A stretch of DNA of 64,000 bases from Blastomyces gilchristii SLH14081. Taxonomy: Eukaryota > Ascomycota > Eurotiomycetes > Onygenales > Ajellomycetaceae. Position numbers and translations under genes: made by a program. Position 1 is the first letter of the stretch, and each line of letters opens with the position of its first letter. The DNA is taken from the NCBI RefSeq assembly GCF_000003855.2, contig NW_003101666.1, positions 155,934-219,933 of the forward strand, in the 5' to 3' direction. Below, one piece after another: positions 50,122-61,850 of the stretch. The notes beneath the pieces are model-generated. The model saw nothing but the letters and a program-made list of their open reading frames with translations, did not search any database and was not told the DNA's origin.

Positions 50122-50430
50122 TGTGGCAGGCTGCGCCTGATCAATTATATAGACTATTCTATTACACTTCACAGATTTCAATCACTTCATTCTTGAACAC
50201 ATACACTTCAATTCTCAGTCGTTCTCAATCACTGATTCTCAGCTGCTACAAACGCGCGTATATTCTCCCGCTCTGAAGCTTCACTGTGTATGTCATCACA
50301 TACGCGTATAAATATTCATCTTGATCACTGATTCTTGCACTTTCTCTTTCTTTTCTTCTCTAACATTTTTATCTTTGTTATATAAGACCTATCAATATTA
50401 TACTGATCTATTCAGTGTAGGCCTCTTACA
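50122..50430 (+). repeat. 3' LTR of A-II (309 bp)
   Basis: TGTGGCAGGCTGCGCC...CTCTTACA; keeps the original TG...CA ends. Confidence 0.95.
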
Positions 50431-50435
50431 TATAT

Positions 50436-51217
50436 ATCTTTATTCAGCTTCTTTATAAACATCATCATTCAGATCTTATTTCAGAGCTCTATTTTCACAG
50501 ACTTCAATTCACATCATAATTTCATGAAGCACTGTGAGTAGTCTTTATCAGATTTCTCATCTCTTTTTCTAATATTAATGATCACAGTTCAGGTGTTCTC
50601 TATTCAGCTCACAGAGTTTCTCAACTTATTCTCTAGATAGGTCTTGAGAACAGATCAGTGAAATCTCTTATAATCATTCTCTAGATGATTCAGTCAGTTC
50701 TTGACTTCAGTGTAGTAGAGATCTGTTATTATATAGATGACAGCTTCTTCATCTTTCATATTACACAGTCAGGCTTGTAAGTCAATTTCAAATACAAACT
50801 TGTAAAAGCTTTTATAGATTGTGATTTAATAAGTGATCTTAAGTGATTATAACTTAAGAAAGTTTCTTTTCAGTTTATAGATATCTCTGAAGATTATATC
50901 TAGAGACTCAGTTTGAGAGTGTTTACAGATAGTAAGCATTTCTTGTAGAAAAATAGCTTGATTCTGTGAGAGATGCTCAAGAATGTTCTTCACTGAGATT
51001 GATTTATTCATGAGTTTGAAGAGTTTCTCTGTCACAGATGCAGAGAATGATGTTCTGTAAGTAATTGATAAGTTCTCTAAGACTTCTTTTATGAGAATTA
51101 TTCATGATTTGAATGACTGCTTCTGAGTGTCTGCAGTAGAGTTTACAGAGATTGAAGTATACAAGTTTCTAGTTCTTTCAGTTATAATGAATAGTTGCTG
51201 ACTGACTGAGCTTGAAA
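50436..51217 (-). pseudogene. B-I gag fragment beside its 5' LTR
   Basis: Colinear with 35685-36466 of B-II. The minus-strand frame 51035-50847 (LFKLMNKSISVKNILEHL) matches the B-II gag frame at 36341-36096. Confidence 0.9.
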
Positions 51218-51475
51218 TGTAAGAATAAGTACTTATAGATGATTATTCAGGTGTTTGCAGCTTAATGTGATATATACTGTTAACTACTAGAAGTATTCAC
51301 AGTAGAAAGATAAAATATAGAGATTAAATGTATAATAGCATTCAAGCTGAGTTATGAATAGTATTTGTGAACTCCAGTCTATATAGTTGTGTGTAGCCAA
51401 GAGCTGCTAACTCTATTGATTATGCAAGATATAGGAATAGAGGTAAAGAATTCGCGAGGAGCGGGATTTCTTACA
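51218..51475 (-). repeat. 5' LTR of B-I (258 bp)
   Basis: TGTAAGAATAAG...GCGGGATTTCTTACA, followed by the GTGTA duplication. Its last 30 bp keep CpGs (TTCGCGAGGAGCGGG). Confidence 0.95.
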
Positions 51476-54400
51476 GTGTAGATAAAGATCAGACTTATGA
51501 AGACTTCTGCACACAGCTCTGAACATTGAATGACTGTCTTATCAAGCTCAAGAGTATATAGAACAGTGATAGAAGATGTTACATTTCAGTTACTTATACA
51601 TCTGTATCAAAGAACAACAATGATGCAGATATTATAAACTAAATAGATTTAAATATCTATATATAAGTAAGAGTTTTCACTGTTTGAACAGACTTCTGAG
51701 TCTCTGAGATCACTTCTAAAGAAGTCACTGATCAATGTCAATATGAAGTATACATTAACTGTAATTAATCAGAATATATTGCTTTTAACTGCTAATTAAT
51801 CTATATGTCTTTATACTTGAGAGAAAGATCAGTGTCTTCTCATTCAAAGAATGAATCAGTATCTATTCATATTAATCATATTATATTAAAGAAAGATTCA
51901 GAGAATAACTATAAAAATATCTCAGTGAAACAGGAAAAAGATTAGCTTCTGTTCAAATTTGTAAACAGAAGCTTGAAGAGATTAAATAACAATAATTTAA
52001 AAAGAAGATAATAATGAATGTGATTCTTGTATCTACTATGATTAATAATATATATAATATGAAAGCTATGATAGACAGCAGTCTATGTCACTATACAATG
52101 ATAAAATCTTCAATTATAAGATATTATAATCTTTAGTGTATTTCTTTATCTAAACTCTGACTTCTCACAGAATTTAATAATCTGAAAGATGTTTGTATCT
52201 GTTATATGATAAAGCTGATCATAGATGTGAAAGAACATCAATGTGAAGATATCTATATATATGAAGTTAATAATCTTGATTATAATCTTATATTAGAACT
52301 TATCTGACTATGTGAATAAGATATCTTATTAAATGCTTGAAACAGAAGCTTGATATTCTCTAACAATGATAGAGTCTATGAAGATGATATTCATAAGATC
52401 ATGAATCTGACACAGATCTCTGTCAATATGTATAAAATACTCTGAAAAAAAAGTCATTATCAAAACTATTAATAGAGTCACTGATAAGTTCACTGATAAT
52501 AGAATTATATATCAATCTATTTCATCAGTCTGACTAATATTAAAAAGACTTTAGAAAAGTTATTCTGTATTATAATAACAGATTCTTATACAAAACTCTC
52601 TTAATAATATTATGAATATCTAGATATCTTCTGATAAGATAATATTATAAATATATCTCTCTTACAAGGTTTTGAAGTGAATCACAGTATCAAGTTAGAG
52701 AAAAAGAATAATAAAAACTCTGAACTGTTATGAAACTCTCTTTATAATATATTCTAAGATGAACTTCTTCTTCTTTGAAAGACACTCAATAATCTGTTGA
52801 ATAAAGAATTTATATATATTAATAACTCTTCTGTCACAGTCTCTATTCTCTTTGCAAAGAAATCAGATGAAGAACTCTGATTCTATGTCAACTACTGAGA
52901 TCTGAACAGATTGATAAAGAAAGATCAATATCTCTTATCTCTTATCAATGAAATTCTAGCACAGATCAGACAAGCTTAATAGTTTATAAAACTAGATATC
53001 ATCACTGTGTTTCATAAGATTTATATCACTGAAGAAGATGAATGACTTACAGCATTTCAAACATATTATAATCTCTTTGAATGAATAGTTATACTCTTTG
53101 AACTGACTAATACTCTTAGTACATTTCAGAAGTATATTAACTGAACACTCTGAGATTTTCTTAATAAGTTTATATCTACTTATCTGAATGATATTCTCAT
53201 CTTCACTGATGAATTCAGAAAAGAATATCAAGAATATATATAAAAGATATTACAACAGCTACAAGAAGCAGAACTATTAATAGATATTAATAAGTGTGAT
53301 TTTAAAGTCAAGAGTATTAAATATCTGAGTTTTATTATAGAAGCTGATAAGAGAATTCAAATGAATTCTGAGAAAGTCTCTATCATTCTTGAATAAGAAG
53401 CTTCATATACTGTGAAAGATGTACAAAACTTTATCAGATTTACTAACTTCTATCAGTGATTTATATGAAACTTCTCAGATATTGTAAGATCATTTACAGA
53501 TCTCACTAAGAAAGACTCAGTATTTCAATAATCAGTAAATACTAAAGCTGTATTTATATAGATGAAGAAGATATTCATTAATATCTCTCTACTGATAACA
53601 TTTAATTCTGATTATAAGATAGTTATTAAAGCTGATTTCTCTGACTATGTGATAGAAGAAGTGATATTATAATATAATAATAAAGATGTTCTACAATCAT
53701 GTGTCTTTATATCTAAGAAACTGAGTTCTGCTGAATGCAATTATAAGATCTATGATGAGAAACTTCTCATAATTATATACTGTTTAGAAGAATAAGACTC
53801 TGAACTTTAAAGTATCTCTGAATTTGAGATAGTCATAGATTATAAGAATCTCAAATACTTTATAACTACTTATAAACTTACTGAATGACAGATGTGATGA
53901 TCTGAGTTTCTAAGCTACTTTCATTTTACAATACACTATCATTCTGACAGTCAGAACTCAATAACAGATACTCTCTTATAATAAGAGTAAGATATATCTT
54001 CTAATATAATAGATACTTATTAAATGAACTGAGAACACTGACTTCTAGATCTGAAGATATTAGTTAATCAAGATAAAACAACTCATGACACTATACACAC
54101 TTCTCTGATTAGAACACTTTCTCTTCAAACTATCACTGATATTAATATCTTGACTTCTTCTGAATCTACACTGAATAAATTATAGTATGTAACAGTTTAA
54201 ACTGATGAACTTCTTTAAGCACTTACTGAAGTAGTATATTAAGAAGCACTCTGATTTCTTTCAGAACTATGTATAAGAACTAATATCTCAGAATATTTAA
54301 TTGATGATAATAACACTCTATAATTCTGTGAATAATACTGAGTCTCTCACTTCAAACTCTTACACACTCAGATAATACAAGAGATGTATGATTCATATAT

Positions 54401-55649
54401 AACTAATTATTCAGACTATGAATAACTGTATAAAGTAATCTTCTGAGAGTTTTACTAATCTGAGATATTAAATAGTATCAGATGTTTTATCTGAAACTGT
54501 AATCACTGTTCTTCTATTATCTTATAAAAGAACTGTAGAAAAGATCTATTAAAATCACTTAATATCTCTGATAGAATCTGATAAGATGTAGTAATTGACT
54601 TTGCTATTAATCTATCTAAGAGTAAGAATTATAGAAATATTCTGATTATCATGAATCAATTGAGTAAAGATATAATATTAAAATCTTATAATAAGATGAA
54701 TATTGAATAAGTTATCAAAGCTTTTCTACAGAGTCTGTTCTATCAGATGCATGAATTACTGAGATTTATAATATCAGATCAGAGCTGTCAATTTATAAAC
54801 ACTCTCTGAATAAGAATCTATCAAGTTCTCAAGATTATATACTGTCTGTCAACTATCTATCATTCTGAGACTAATAATACATCAGAATGAATAATTCAGA
54901 CTGTAAAGAATTATCTTTATAAGTTCTATAATTACTTATAAGATGATTGATATAATCTTCTTCTACATGCAGAGATTGCTATTAACAGTCAAGATACTAT
55001 TTTAACAGATATAAGCTTGTTCTTTCTTATATACAGATATTATATGAAAGTGTTGAATCTTCTAGAGATTACACAGTTCATACTAAATCTTTACAGTCTG
55101 ATTCAGATCACTGATAATATAGTAATAAAGCTTTAAGATACTCATGACTGAGCAGAGATCTTTATAATAATTATAAAACAAGATTAAGAAGATTAAATTA
55201 ATATCTGATAAGATTCTGCAGAGCAGTATAAGATAGAAGATCTTATATAATTAAATCTCAAGAATATACAAATTACATGTTTATCTTATACACTAGACTA
55301 CTGTTATATCAGATATAAAGTGATAGAAGTTCTAGATAGTTATAACTACTGTCTTGACACATCATCAGAGATTTATGATGTATTTTATACAAGCTTACTC
55401 TGCTATACTATCACTGATCTGTTCTCTTCTCAGCTGACTTCTGACTGACAGCTGCCAGACATCATAGAAGAAGATAATAAGCTTGAGTGAGAGATTGAAG
55501 ATATTCTTGATAAGAGATTCTGCAGCTGTAGCTGACAATATCTTGTGAAATGAGTCAGCTATAATCAACTGATCTGAACTCTGAGTTCTGTATTATCTGA
55601 AACAGTGATTCTTGACTGATGAGAACTGCTTCTGAAAAGAGAGAACTAA
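51476..55649 (+). pseudogene. A-I gag 3' part and pol remnant
   Basis: Continues the gene broken by B-I. Zinc knuckle near 51745-51790, protease about 52020-52440, RT about 52810-53300, RNase H about 53530-53880, integrase about 54440-55100 and chromodomain about 55460-55600, all colinear with A-II. Compared with A-II it carries more TpA in place of CpA/TpG, in line with greater age. Confidence 0.85.
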
Positions 55650-55982
55650 TATGACAGGCTGCGCCTGATCAATCATATAGACTATTTTATTACACTTTAT
55701 AGATTCTTTCATTTCTGATCACTGATCTGTAGCTGCTATGAATGCATGTAGTATATACTCTGATTCTCAGTCATTTCTGATCACTGATTCTCAGCTGCTA
55801 CAAATGCATGTATATTCTTCCACTCTGAAGCTTCACCGCGTACACCATCACATACACATATAAATATTCATCTTGATTGCTGATTCTCGCACTTTCTCTT
55901 TCTTTCCTTCTTTAATGTTTTTATCTTTGTTATATAAGACCTATCAATATAATACCGATCTATTCGGCGTAGGCCTCTTATA
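55650..55982 (+). repeat. 3' LTR of A-I (333 bp)
   Basis: TATGACAGGCTGCGCC...CTCTTATA followed by TAAAT (55983-55987). CpGs kept in the 5' LTR are mostly lost here. Confidence 0.95.
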
Positions 55983-55987
55983 TAAAT

Positions 55988-58900
55988 CTATGAACTTTGC
56001 TACTCTTAATGAAAGATCTCAGTAATTATTATCAGTGACATTCAGAAACTGCATCTGCATAGTTCATTATTGATACACTCAGTGTTACTATCTCAATTCA
56101 ACAAGAAAGCCATCTGAATGAAAGAAAAATAAAGAGAAGAGAACTCAGATTAATCAAGCTCTTAAAAATCAAGAATTAAAGAGATGTATTAATCATGCAA
56201 TATCTAGAGATTTATTAATGAATATGAATATAATAGATGTTAATGAAGCAGTTCTAGAAGAAATAATTCTGAAGTAATTAGTTTCTCAATCTATTGATCA
56301 TCAATCTATCAATCAGCAGATTTGAAAAATATTAATAAACTCTTCAAATTCATACTTTTATCTCTGAAACTTCTGAATCTTTGATACTGATATAAAATAG
56401 TATATAAGTAATAATTGAACACATTTTCTATTCTTTACATCTGTGAACAAGAATGTGAAAGTTTATATAGACATTTTCAGCACTAAAGTTGAAGATTATG
56501 AAACTGTTAGAACTATCATGATAAATGAAGCAGAAAAGCAGTTCAATATTAATCTCATTAACACAGCTTATATACTGAATTTTCATACAAATATCATCAC
56601 ATGAAAACTGTGTTTTCATATAGAAGGCATTTATTATAATGAAAAAGACTTCAGATTGAGAAAATGCACAGATAATACAATTTTTACATATATTGAAGTA
56701 TTTAAGAGATTGCTAGTTACAGAATATAATAGTGAAACAGCTGTTTTCTTAACTATCTCAGAAAAATTCACTATCAAAGCTGATACAGTTATCACATCAC
56801 ACACATCTAACATTACTATATCTGAAAAAATGATATCTTCAAATTCTTCAACTTCTATAAATCATTCTTTCAACCTGTTAATACACATAAGATCTTCTTA
56901 AAAATCTAAGATCTCTATAGCTACTCAGTCTACATGATATAAGAGATTAGAATATTTATTAAAAATTATCATTTAAAAACTTACAAATGATACAACTGAT
57001 GTTCAAATCATCAATCTAGAAGATGCTGCAGATGAGCTTATCACTGAGCTTTGCAAACTCTATCATCTATTCAATATAAAAAATCAAATATCTAGATATT
57101 CTCATATTAAATCTCAAATATCATTTGAATGTCTATATGTGAATATTATATATGGCTCTACACAGTGCTATAATGATGAGTATTATCTCATACATTTCAT
57201 GTGTGATTATCTACATTTTCATATAACTATAACAGCTATCTGAAAATCAGAAATCTGAAAAGCTCTTAGATAAGCTATTAATTGAATTAAACATCAATTC
57301 AACTGTACTATAAAGATCATTCATATTAACAATGATACTGCAATCAAGAAAGCAGATAATTTTATAAATTGAGTGAATGATGAAGATCTAGAGATGAAGT
57401 ATTCTTCAGAGTATATTTATAAGTAAAATGATACAGCAGAGTGAGCAGAAGCAATATTAATAATAAAGATAAGAACTCTATGAATAGAATCTCTTCTATC
57501 ACAATTACTTTTCCCTGAGATTGCACTTGCTGTCATCTATCTAGTGAATTGAACTTCTACTAGAATTCTAGATTGAAAGTTATCTTTACAAGCTTTGAAA
57601 GAATTTCTATAAATCAAATCTTACTTCTGTGCTCATCTTTAAATCTACAGATATCATATCTATGTAAAGATACTGAATGAAGTTCTCAATAGAAATCACT
57701 CTCAGAAGCTAGATCTCTGAGTATATATTGAATATCTAGTTGAATATGATTCTACAAACATCTATTGAATTTGAATTTCACACTTAGAACAGATAATAAG
57801 AGTAAGAGATATAATATTTGATAAGAATAGAAAATTCAACTCAGAAGACTTCTATATCAAAAGACAACTAAGAGATTGAGTATCTAAGAAGGTGAAGCTT
57901 CTATATATGAAAGTTTGAGAATCATCAATGACTTCTATCAATCAATTGAAAGAGATTATAGACACTGCAGATATTAATGTTTTTCACTCTGAAGAAAATA
58001 CTCAAAGCTCTGAAAAAATAGAGAAGAAGAATAATGAGTATAAATATTATAATATTTTAATTCTTTCTAATGTTTCAATTCTTTCTATATTAGATTCAAT
58101 ATCAGAGCTAACAAGTTCTGATATTGATATTAATACTTATTCAGCTGTAACAGATAATTAAATACAGAATATTGCATTTAGAGCTTATAATATCAGTGCT
58201 GATTTTAATGAAGTTAATATTATTAAAGACTGTAGAATATGAAAACACAGAGCTGCTTATTTTATAACAGTTGAAAATGTCAAAGATAATTCTTATTAAA
58301 TGATTAATAATGCATTCTATCATTCAAATTCATACACAGACTTTAACAAGTCTCAAAATTTATTTTCTAATACTGTTTTCACAGTTATTAATAATATAGC
58401 TACATTAACAGCATTCATACAGACTTTAAGAATTTATAGATCTTAACTATCAGATTTATCAAATCACTGAACAGATGTTGAAAAACACTCATATTACAAA
58501 GAATTTGAGAACACTGTTAAGTGAGAATGAGATAGTATATCTCTGCAGAATATATATGAAATTACTAGCAGATTACAGAGAGATATTTCAATTATCTCTC
58601 TATAATAAGTATTTATCTATAAATTCAATGATGAAGATTTTCTTTTGAAATACAAAGCTTGTATCTGTATATATAGAGATCTTTAATCAATCACAGATCT
58701 CACTATAAAAGCTTATATACTAGCTGTTAGAAATCTCTGAATCTTGTTAGCTTTAATAGCAGTATTTAATTTAGATATAAAATAGCTAGATAAAATCAAT
58801 ATCTTTATTAATAGTAATATTAATAAGCTAGTATATATAAAACTATCTGATGAATGATGAAAGTTGAAGAGAATGTAAAATTTAAAGTATTTAAATTATA

Positions 58901-59954
58901 TACTAAAACTTCTATAAGTACTATATAAATTATACAGATCATCTCTTCTCTGATTAAATAAACTATCTTCAATATTGAGAATACTAGGCTTTATTTCTAT
59001 ATTAGAGAATTGATGTCTCTTCTTTAATAATCAATTAATCATTTTCTTCTATATGAATAATATTGTCATTCTATTATAATGAGAAGATTTAAAAGAAAGA
59101 GATTAACTAGTCAAAGATCTTAAAAACACCTATAAGATCTGATAGATAAGAGATTTGAAATGATTTCTCAATATATGAATAATACATAATTGTCTCAACT
59201 TGAAGCTCTGACTATGTCAGAATATCTATATTAATAAGATAGTTAATACATATCATCTCACACACATCTGTAAGATATATATCTCACTAACTGATACTCT
59301 GTTAAAGCCTTTTAATAAGTCAGTCATATCTGTAAAAATTCATTATTATTAATAATATATTAGCTTCTGTATCTACTCAGTGATGATAACTCACTCTGAT
59401 ATTATATATACAGTGAATAAACTAGTTATATTCATAATAAATTCATCAGAATATCACTTATCAGAGATAAATAGAATGATATCTTATCTATATAATATAA
59501 AGAATCTTGCTATTTAATATAATAATAATATTGATAGATCTCTATAACTTAATCTTAAACCTGATATTATTAAAACTGTTAGTAATGTCTCTTTCACAGA
59601 TAATTCAAATCATCACTCTATATAAGAATATATCTTCAAACTATTCAGTGAGACTGTTAATTGAAAATTAAATAGATAGATAATTATAACTACATCTATC
59701 ACAGAAGCTAAGTTTATTACTATCTTATAAGCTGATAAGAAGTCTATCTAATGAGATAGATTCTTTCAATATATTTAATTTAAATCTGATTATAAGATTC
59801 ATATTCAATGTGATAACTATTAAATTATTAACATTCTTATGAAGAAAGATATCTCTATAATTATGAAGCTCTGTCACATTGATATATATGAAAGCTGGCT
59901 TTGAGAACATGTTCAATTCAGTGATATTACAGTTGATTGAGTGTCTATAGCTCA
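55988..59954 (+). pseudogene. Element C pol remnant: protease region, integrase, RT, RNase H
   Basis: Readable plus-strand blocks in Copia order: VNKNVKVYIDIFSTKVEDYE and ILNFHTNIIT near 56440-56600 (protease downstream region), an integrase core about 57090-57560 (FECLYVNIIYGSTQCYND, IYLVNWTSTRILDWK with stops read as Trp), a linker about 57900-58160, RT about 58850-59100 (VLYKLYRSSLL, FYMNNIVILL, where YVDD has become YMNN), and RNase H about 59370-59760 (THSDIIYTVNKLVIF, TSITEAKFITIL). Trp-to-stop and Asp-to-Asn changes disable it. Confidence 0.85.
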
Positions 59955-59962
59955 GATGCTAG

Positions 59963-60468
59963 TAGACTGACCGTGTGACCGTGTCTGAAACCAGAACCAG
60001 ATTTTTTGATAGTCTCATTACCAATTCAACTGATCTCATTACACAGTTTTAACATTAGATAGTAGTTTCATACTGTCTCAGTGAGACTTACTATCTACTC
60101 TTATCACATTTTCTAAATGAGATCATGATTTTCACTTCTCAATTTAAATTATTTTTATTGCTTTAAATAACTTTAAATCTCATTTGAGTGTTATCAAAAA
60201 GTGTTACTTTTTAAAAAATTAAAAATAGTCTAAAAAAAACCTTAAAATGTCTAAAAATAGTAACTTTATGCTAAGAATGAGACTAAATGAAATCAAATGA
60301 AACCACTTTCTCATTTTTTTCAAGTCATGGTTTCATTTTAAGATCTGATATATAGTCACTTTACATGTTTTTTTGATAGCCAGTTCCAGCGGGATTCACG
60401 CTAAGAAATGTATGGGACCAGACCAAATGAGATCAAATGTGAAATTCATGGTCTCAGCGGTCAGTCTA
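59963..60468. mobile_element. hAT-like MITE, 506 bp, inserted in C pol
   Basis: Perfect 11-bp terminal inverted repeats TAGACTGACCG / CGGTCAGTCTA are flanked by the 8-bp duplication GATGCTAG at 59955-59962 and 60469-60476. Removing the element and one duplication restores a Copia pol reading of the type AQMLADDLTKTLS. 8-bp duplications and short TIRs are typical of hAT transposons. No transposase is encoded, so it is non-autonomous. The interior has two A/T-rich halves that are partly complementary and keeps CpG and CC dinucleotides that the surrounding element has lost. Confidence 0.9.
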
Positions 60469-60476
60469 GATGCTAG

Positions 60477-60692
60477 CAGATGACCTCACTAAGACTCTGT
60501 CACATCAGAAATATACAGAATTTGTCAAGATGCTAGACCTAGTTGATATATCAGATATCATTGAGACATAAGCAGAATAAATAATCTATCTTGATAAAAT
60601 CTCTAAAGATTCATCTACACTCTTTTTATTACAGCTTCATTTATACTTTCATTTACACTTTCATTTACATGTTACATTCACTGAAGAAGATG
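60477..60692 (+). pseudogene. Element C pol 3' end
   Basis: Downstream of the MITE the frame resumes DDLTKTLSHQKYTEFVKMLD and LVDISDII, the usual Copia polyprotein C-terminus, then stops near 60570. A short untranslated stretch and purine tract precede the LTR. Confidence 0.75.
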
Positions 60693-60963
60693 TGTCAGAA
60701 AAAAGAGATTATACACTACTGAACACTATCAACATTGTATTACTACAATATTTCTCATCATCATTATCAGCTTACTACAACACTTATCTAATACTCACTT
60801 ATACTAGCTCTCTTGGCTCGCACATATATTTTACTATAAATAGCTCTATCTTTTGTATGAAATAGATATATTAGATAGTGTACAGATAATATGACAAGCA
60901 GATCTTGATACACATAAGATTCATATGTCTCCAACATATTCATCTGTGACACTCAATCCGACA
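60693..60963 (+). repeat. 3' LTR of element C (271 bp)
   Basis: TGTCAGAAAAAAGAG...CAATCCGACA, followed by GGCAC at 60964-60968. Right edge of the transposon stack. Confidence 0.95.
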
Positions 60964-60968
60964 GGCAC

Positions 60969-61850
60969 TTATTCTTCTTGCTGCTCCGATCTTAATACAT
61001 TAACCTCTCGTTAACGTCCCTAAGTTTTAAAACATTTCTTGGGTTTTTCTGATAGGTTAGCATACCATCGGACCAAATTGCGACAAAGCCACTGTAACAT
61101 CAAATTCAACCTGATGCGCTCTGATCAAAATGCATGTCAACGCATCAACCACAGTGGTTGTTTTAGCTTTGCAAAAAATTGCCTAAGAAGGTTAGTTAAC
61201 TAGTTAGTTAACTATATTTAGAAGCGCTTGCATGACTCAGCACAAGGGAACAACCATCAAGACAACGTCCTGCGCTCACCATATGGTAAAGGAACTGAAA
61301 CATCGCAATCAAGCTATTTAGATCCTATTCGGATGCCCGGTGGCTATATTTGCCATGCTTGGGCTATAGATATGAAAAAGCAGAAGCTTTACTGCTGCCT
61401 TCGCAGCATAGTTGGCTGCCGCCGCCCTCGCCTTTCACCCGAACAACTTCATGTGAAAGTCCACATTAGCCAGGTTTACATCCATATACAGACCAGACAA
61501 AGGTAGCCTTGTTATTACTGCTCCCCCGAAGTAATGAATTTTTTTTCATTAGACCCAATTGGCTAACTGTAGTTTAAAGAAAAGCGTCACACCCTGTTAG
61601 TCGTGGTCGTGAATGCTCGCTAGGTGCTGTAGCTTATCGAGGTGGTTCTACTTCCATTGGGCCTTGTCACATCAACACGGCTTCCCCGTTGGAGGGAGCG
61701 CTTGATTCCAGGCGTTCTTTCTCCTGGTACTGTGTTTCATCGGGACGTAGGGACCAATTGCTGCGGCAATGTGTAGGAAGCAAGCACCAACCTAGTCAAA
61801 CTACAAATTGCTCTAGAAAACACGGAACCCGTAGCTTTACTTTAGCTGCC
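60969..61850. other. Promoter region of the folate gene
   Basis: Unique GC-normal sequence between the transposon edge and the HPPK-DHPS start codon. The repeated GTTAGTTAACTAGTTAGTTAAC (61191-61212) is a palindromic element of about 20 bp. A 92-codon open frame (61228-61506) has no domain. No dihydroneopterin aldolase (FolB) motifs were seen here. Confidence 0.5.

Larger units (their letters stand above)
44749..50430 (+). mobile_element. Element A-II: Ty3/Gypsy chromovirus, inserted in B-I
   Basis: LTRs 44749-45057 and 50122-50430 (309 bp each) are flanked by TGTAT (44744-44748) and TATAT (50431-50435), both explained by TGCAT in the uninterrupted B-II copy (35680-35684). Total 5682 bp, uninterrupted, the complete reference copy of family A. 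Order is gag with zinc knuckle, protease, RT, RNase H, integrase, chromodomain, then the purine tract GAAAGAAGGGACTAA. Confidence 0.95.
23475..51475 (-). mobile_element. Element B-I: Ty3/Gypsy retrotransposon on minus strand, inserted in A-I
   Basis: LTRs 23475-23732 and 51218-51475 (258 bp each) are flanked by perfect GTGTA duplications (23470-23474, 51476-51480). Own sequence is 7253 bp, almost exactly the 7245 bp of B-II, in three parts: 23475-28775, 43837-44748 and 50436-51475. It is interrupted by D at AATAT and by A-II at TGCAT (now TGTAT/TATAT). The matching uninterrupted sites in B-II are GATAT 34768-34772 and TGCAT 35680-35684. RT lies on the minus strand (28556-28365), so 51218-51475 is the 5' LTR. 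The purine tract beside 23732 (minus strand AGAGAGAGAAGAATA) is the 3' PPT. Confidence 0.95.
22209..55982 (+). mobile_element. Element A-I: Ty3/Gypsy chromovirus, inserted in C
   Basis: LTRs 22209-22541 and 55650-55982 (333 bp each) are flanked by TAAAT duplications at 22204-22208 and 55983-55987. LTR ends read TA...CA and TA...TA, consistent with TG...CA after G-to-A and C-to-T changes. Own sequence is about 5.77 kb (22209-23474 and 51476-55982) and is colinear with A-II. It is interrupted by B-I at GTGTA; the uninterrupted site in A-II is GTGCA at 46000-46004. A purine-rich AAAAGAGAGAACTAA precedes the right LTR. Confidence 0.95.
20979..60963 (+). mobile_element. Element C: Ty1/Copia retrotransposon, outermost host of the nested stack
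   Basis: LTRs at 20979-21249 and 60693-60963 (271 bp each, TGTCAG...GACA or AACA) are flanked by perfect GGCAC duplications. Own sequence is about 5.7 kb: 20979-22208 and 55988-60963, minus the MITE. The translated remains run gag, protease region, integrase, RT and RNase H in that order. Integrase preceding RT is diagnostic of Copia. It is split by A-I at TAAAT (22204-22208 / 55983-55987) and by a MITE at GATGCTAG. GAAGAAGATG just before the right LTR is the probable polypurine tract. It is the oldest insertion in the stack because all others lie inside it. Confidence 0.95.

Noticed and set aside
20979..60963. Possible centromere
   Set aside because: A large AT-rich, transposon-filled block would fit a fungal regional centromere, but every base is explained by nested elements inserted at one GGCAC site, so no separate core is needed. 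Only CENP-A mapping could decide.
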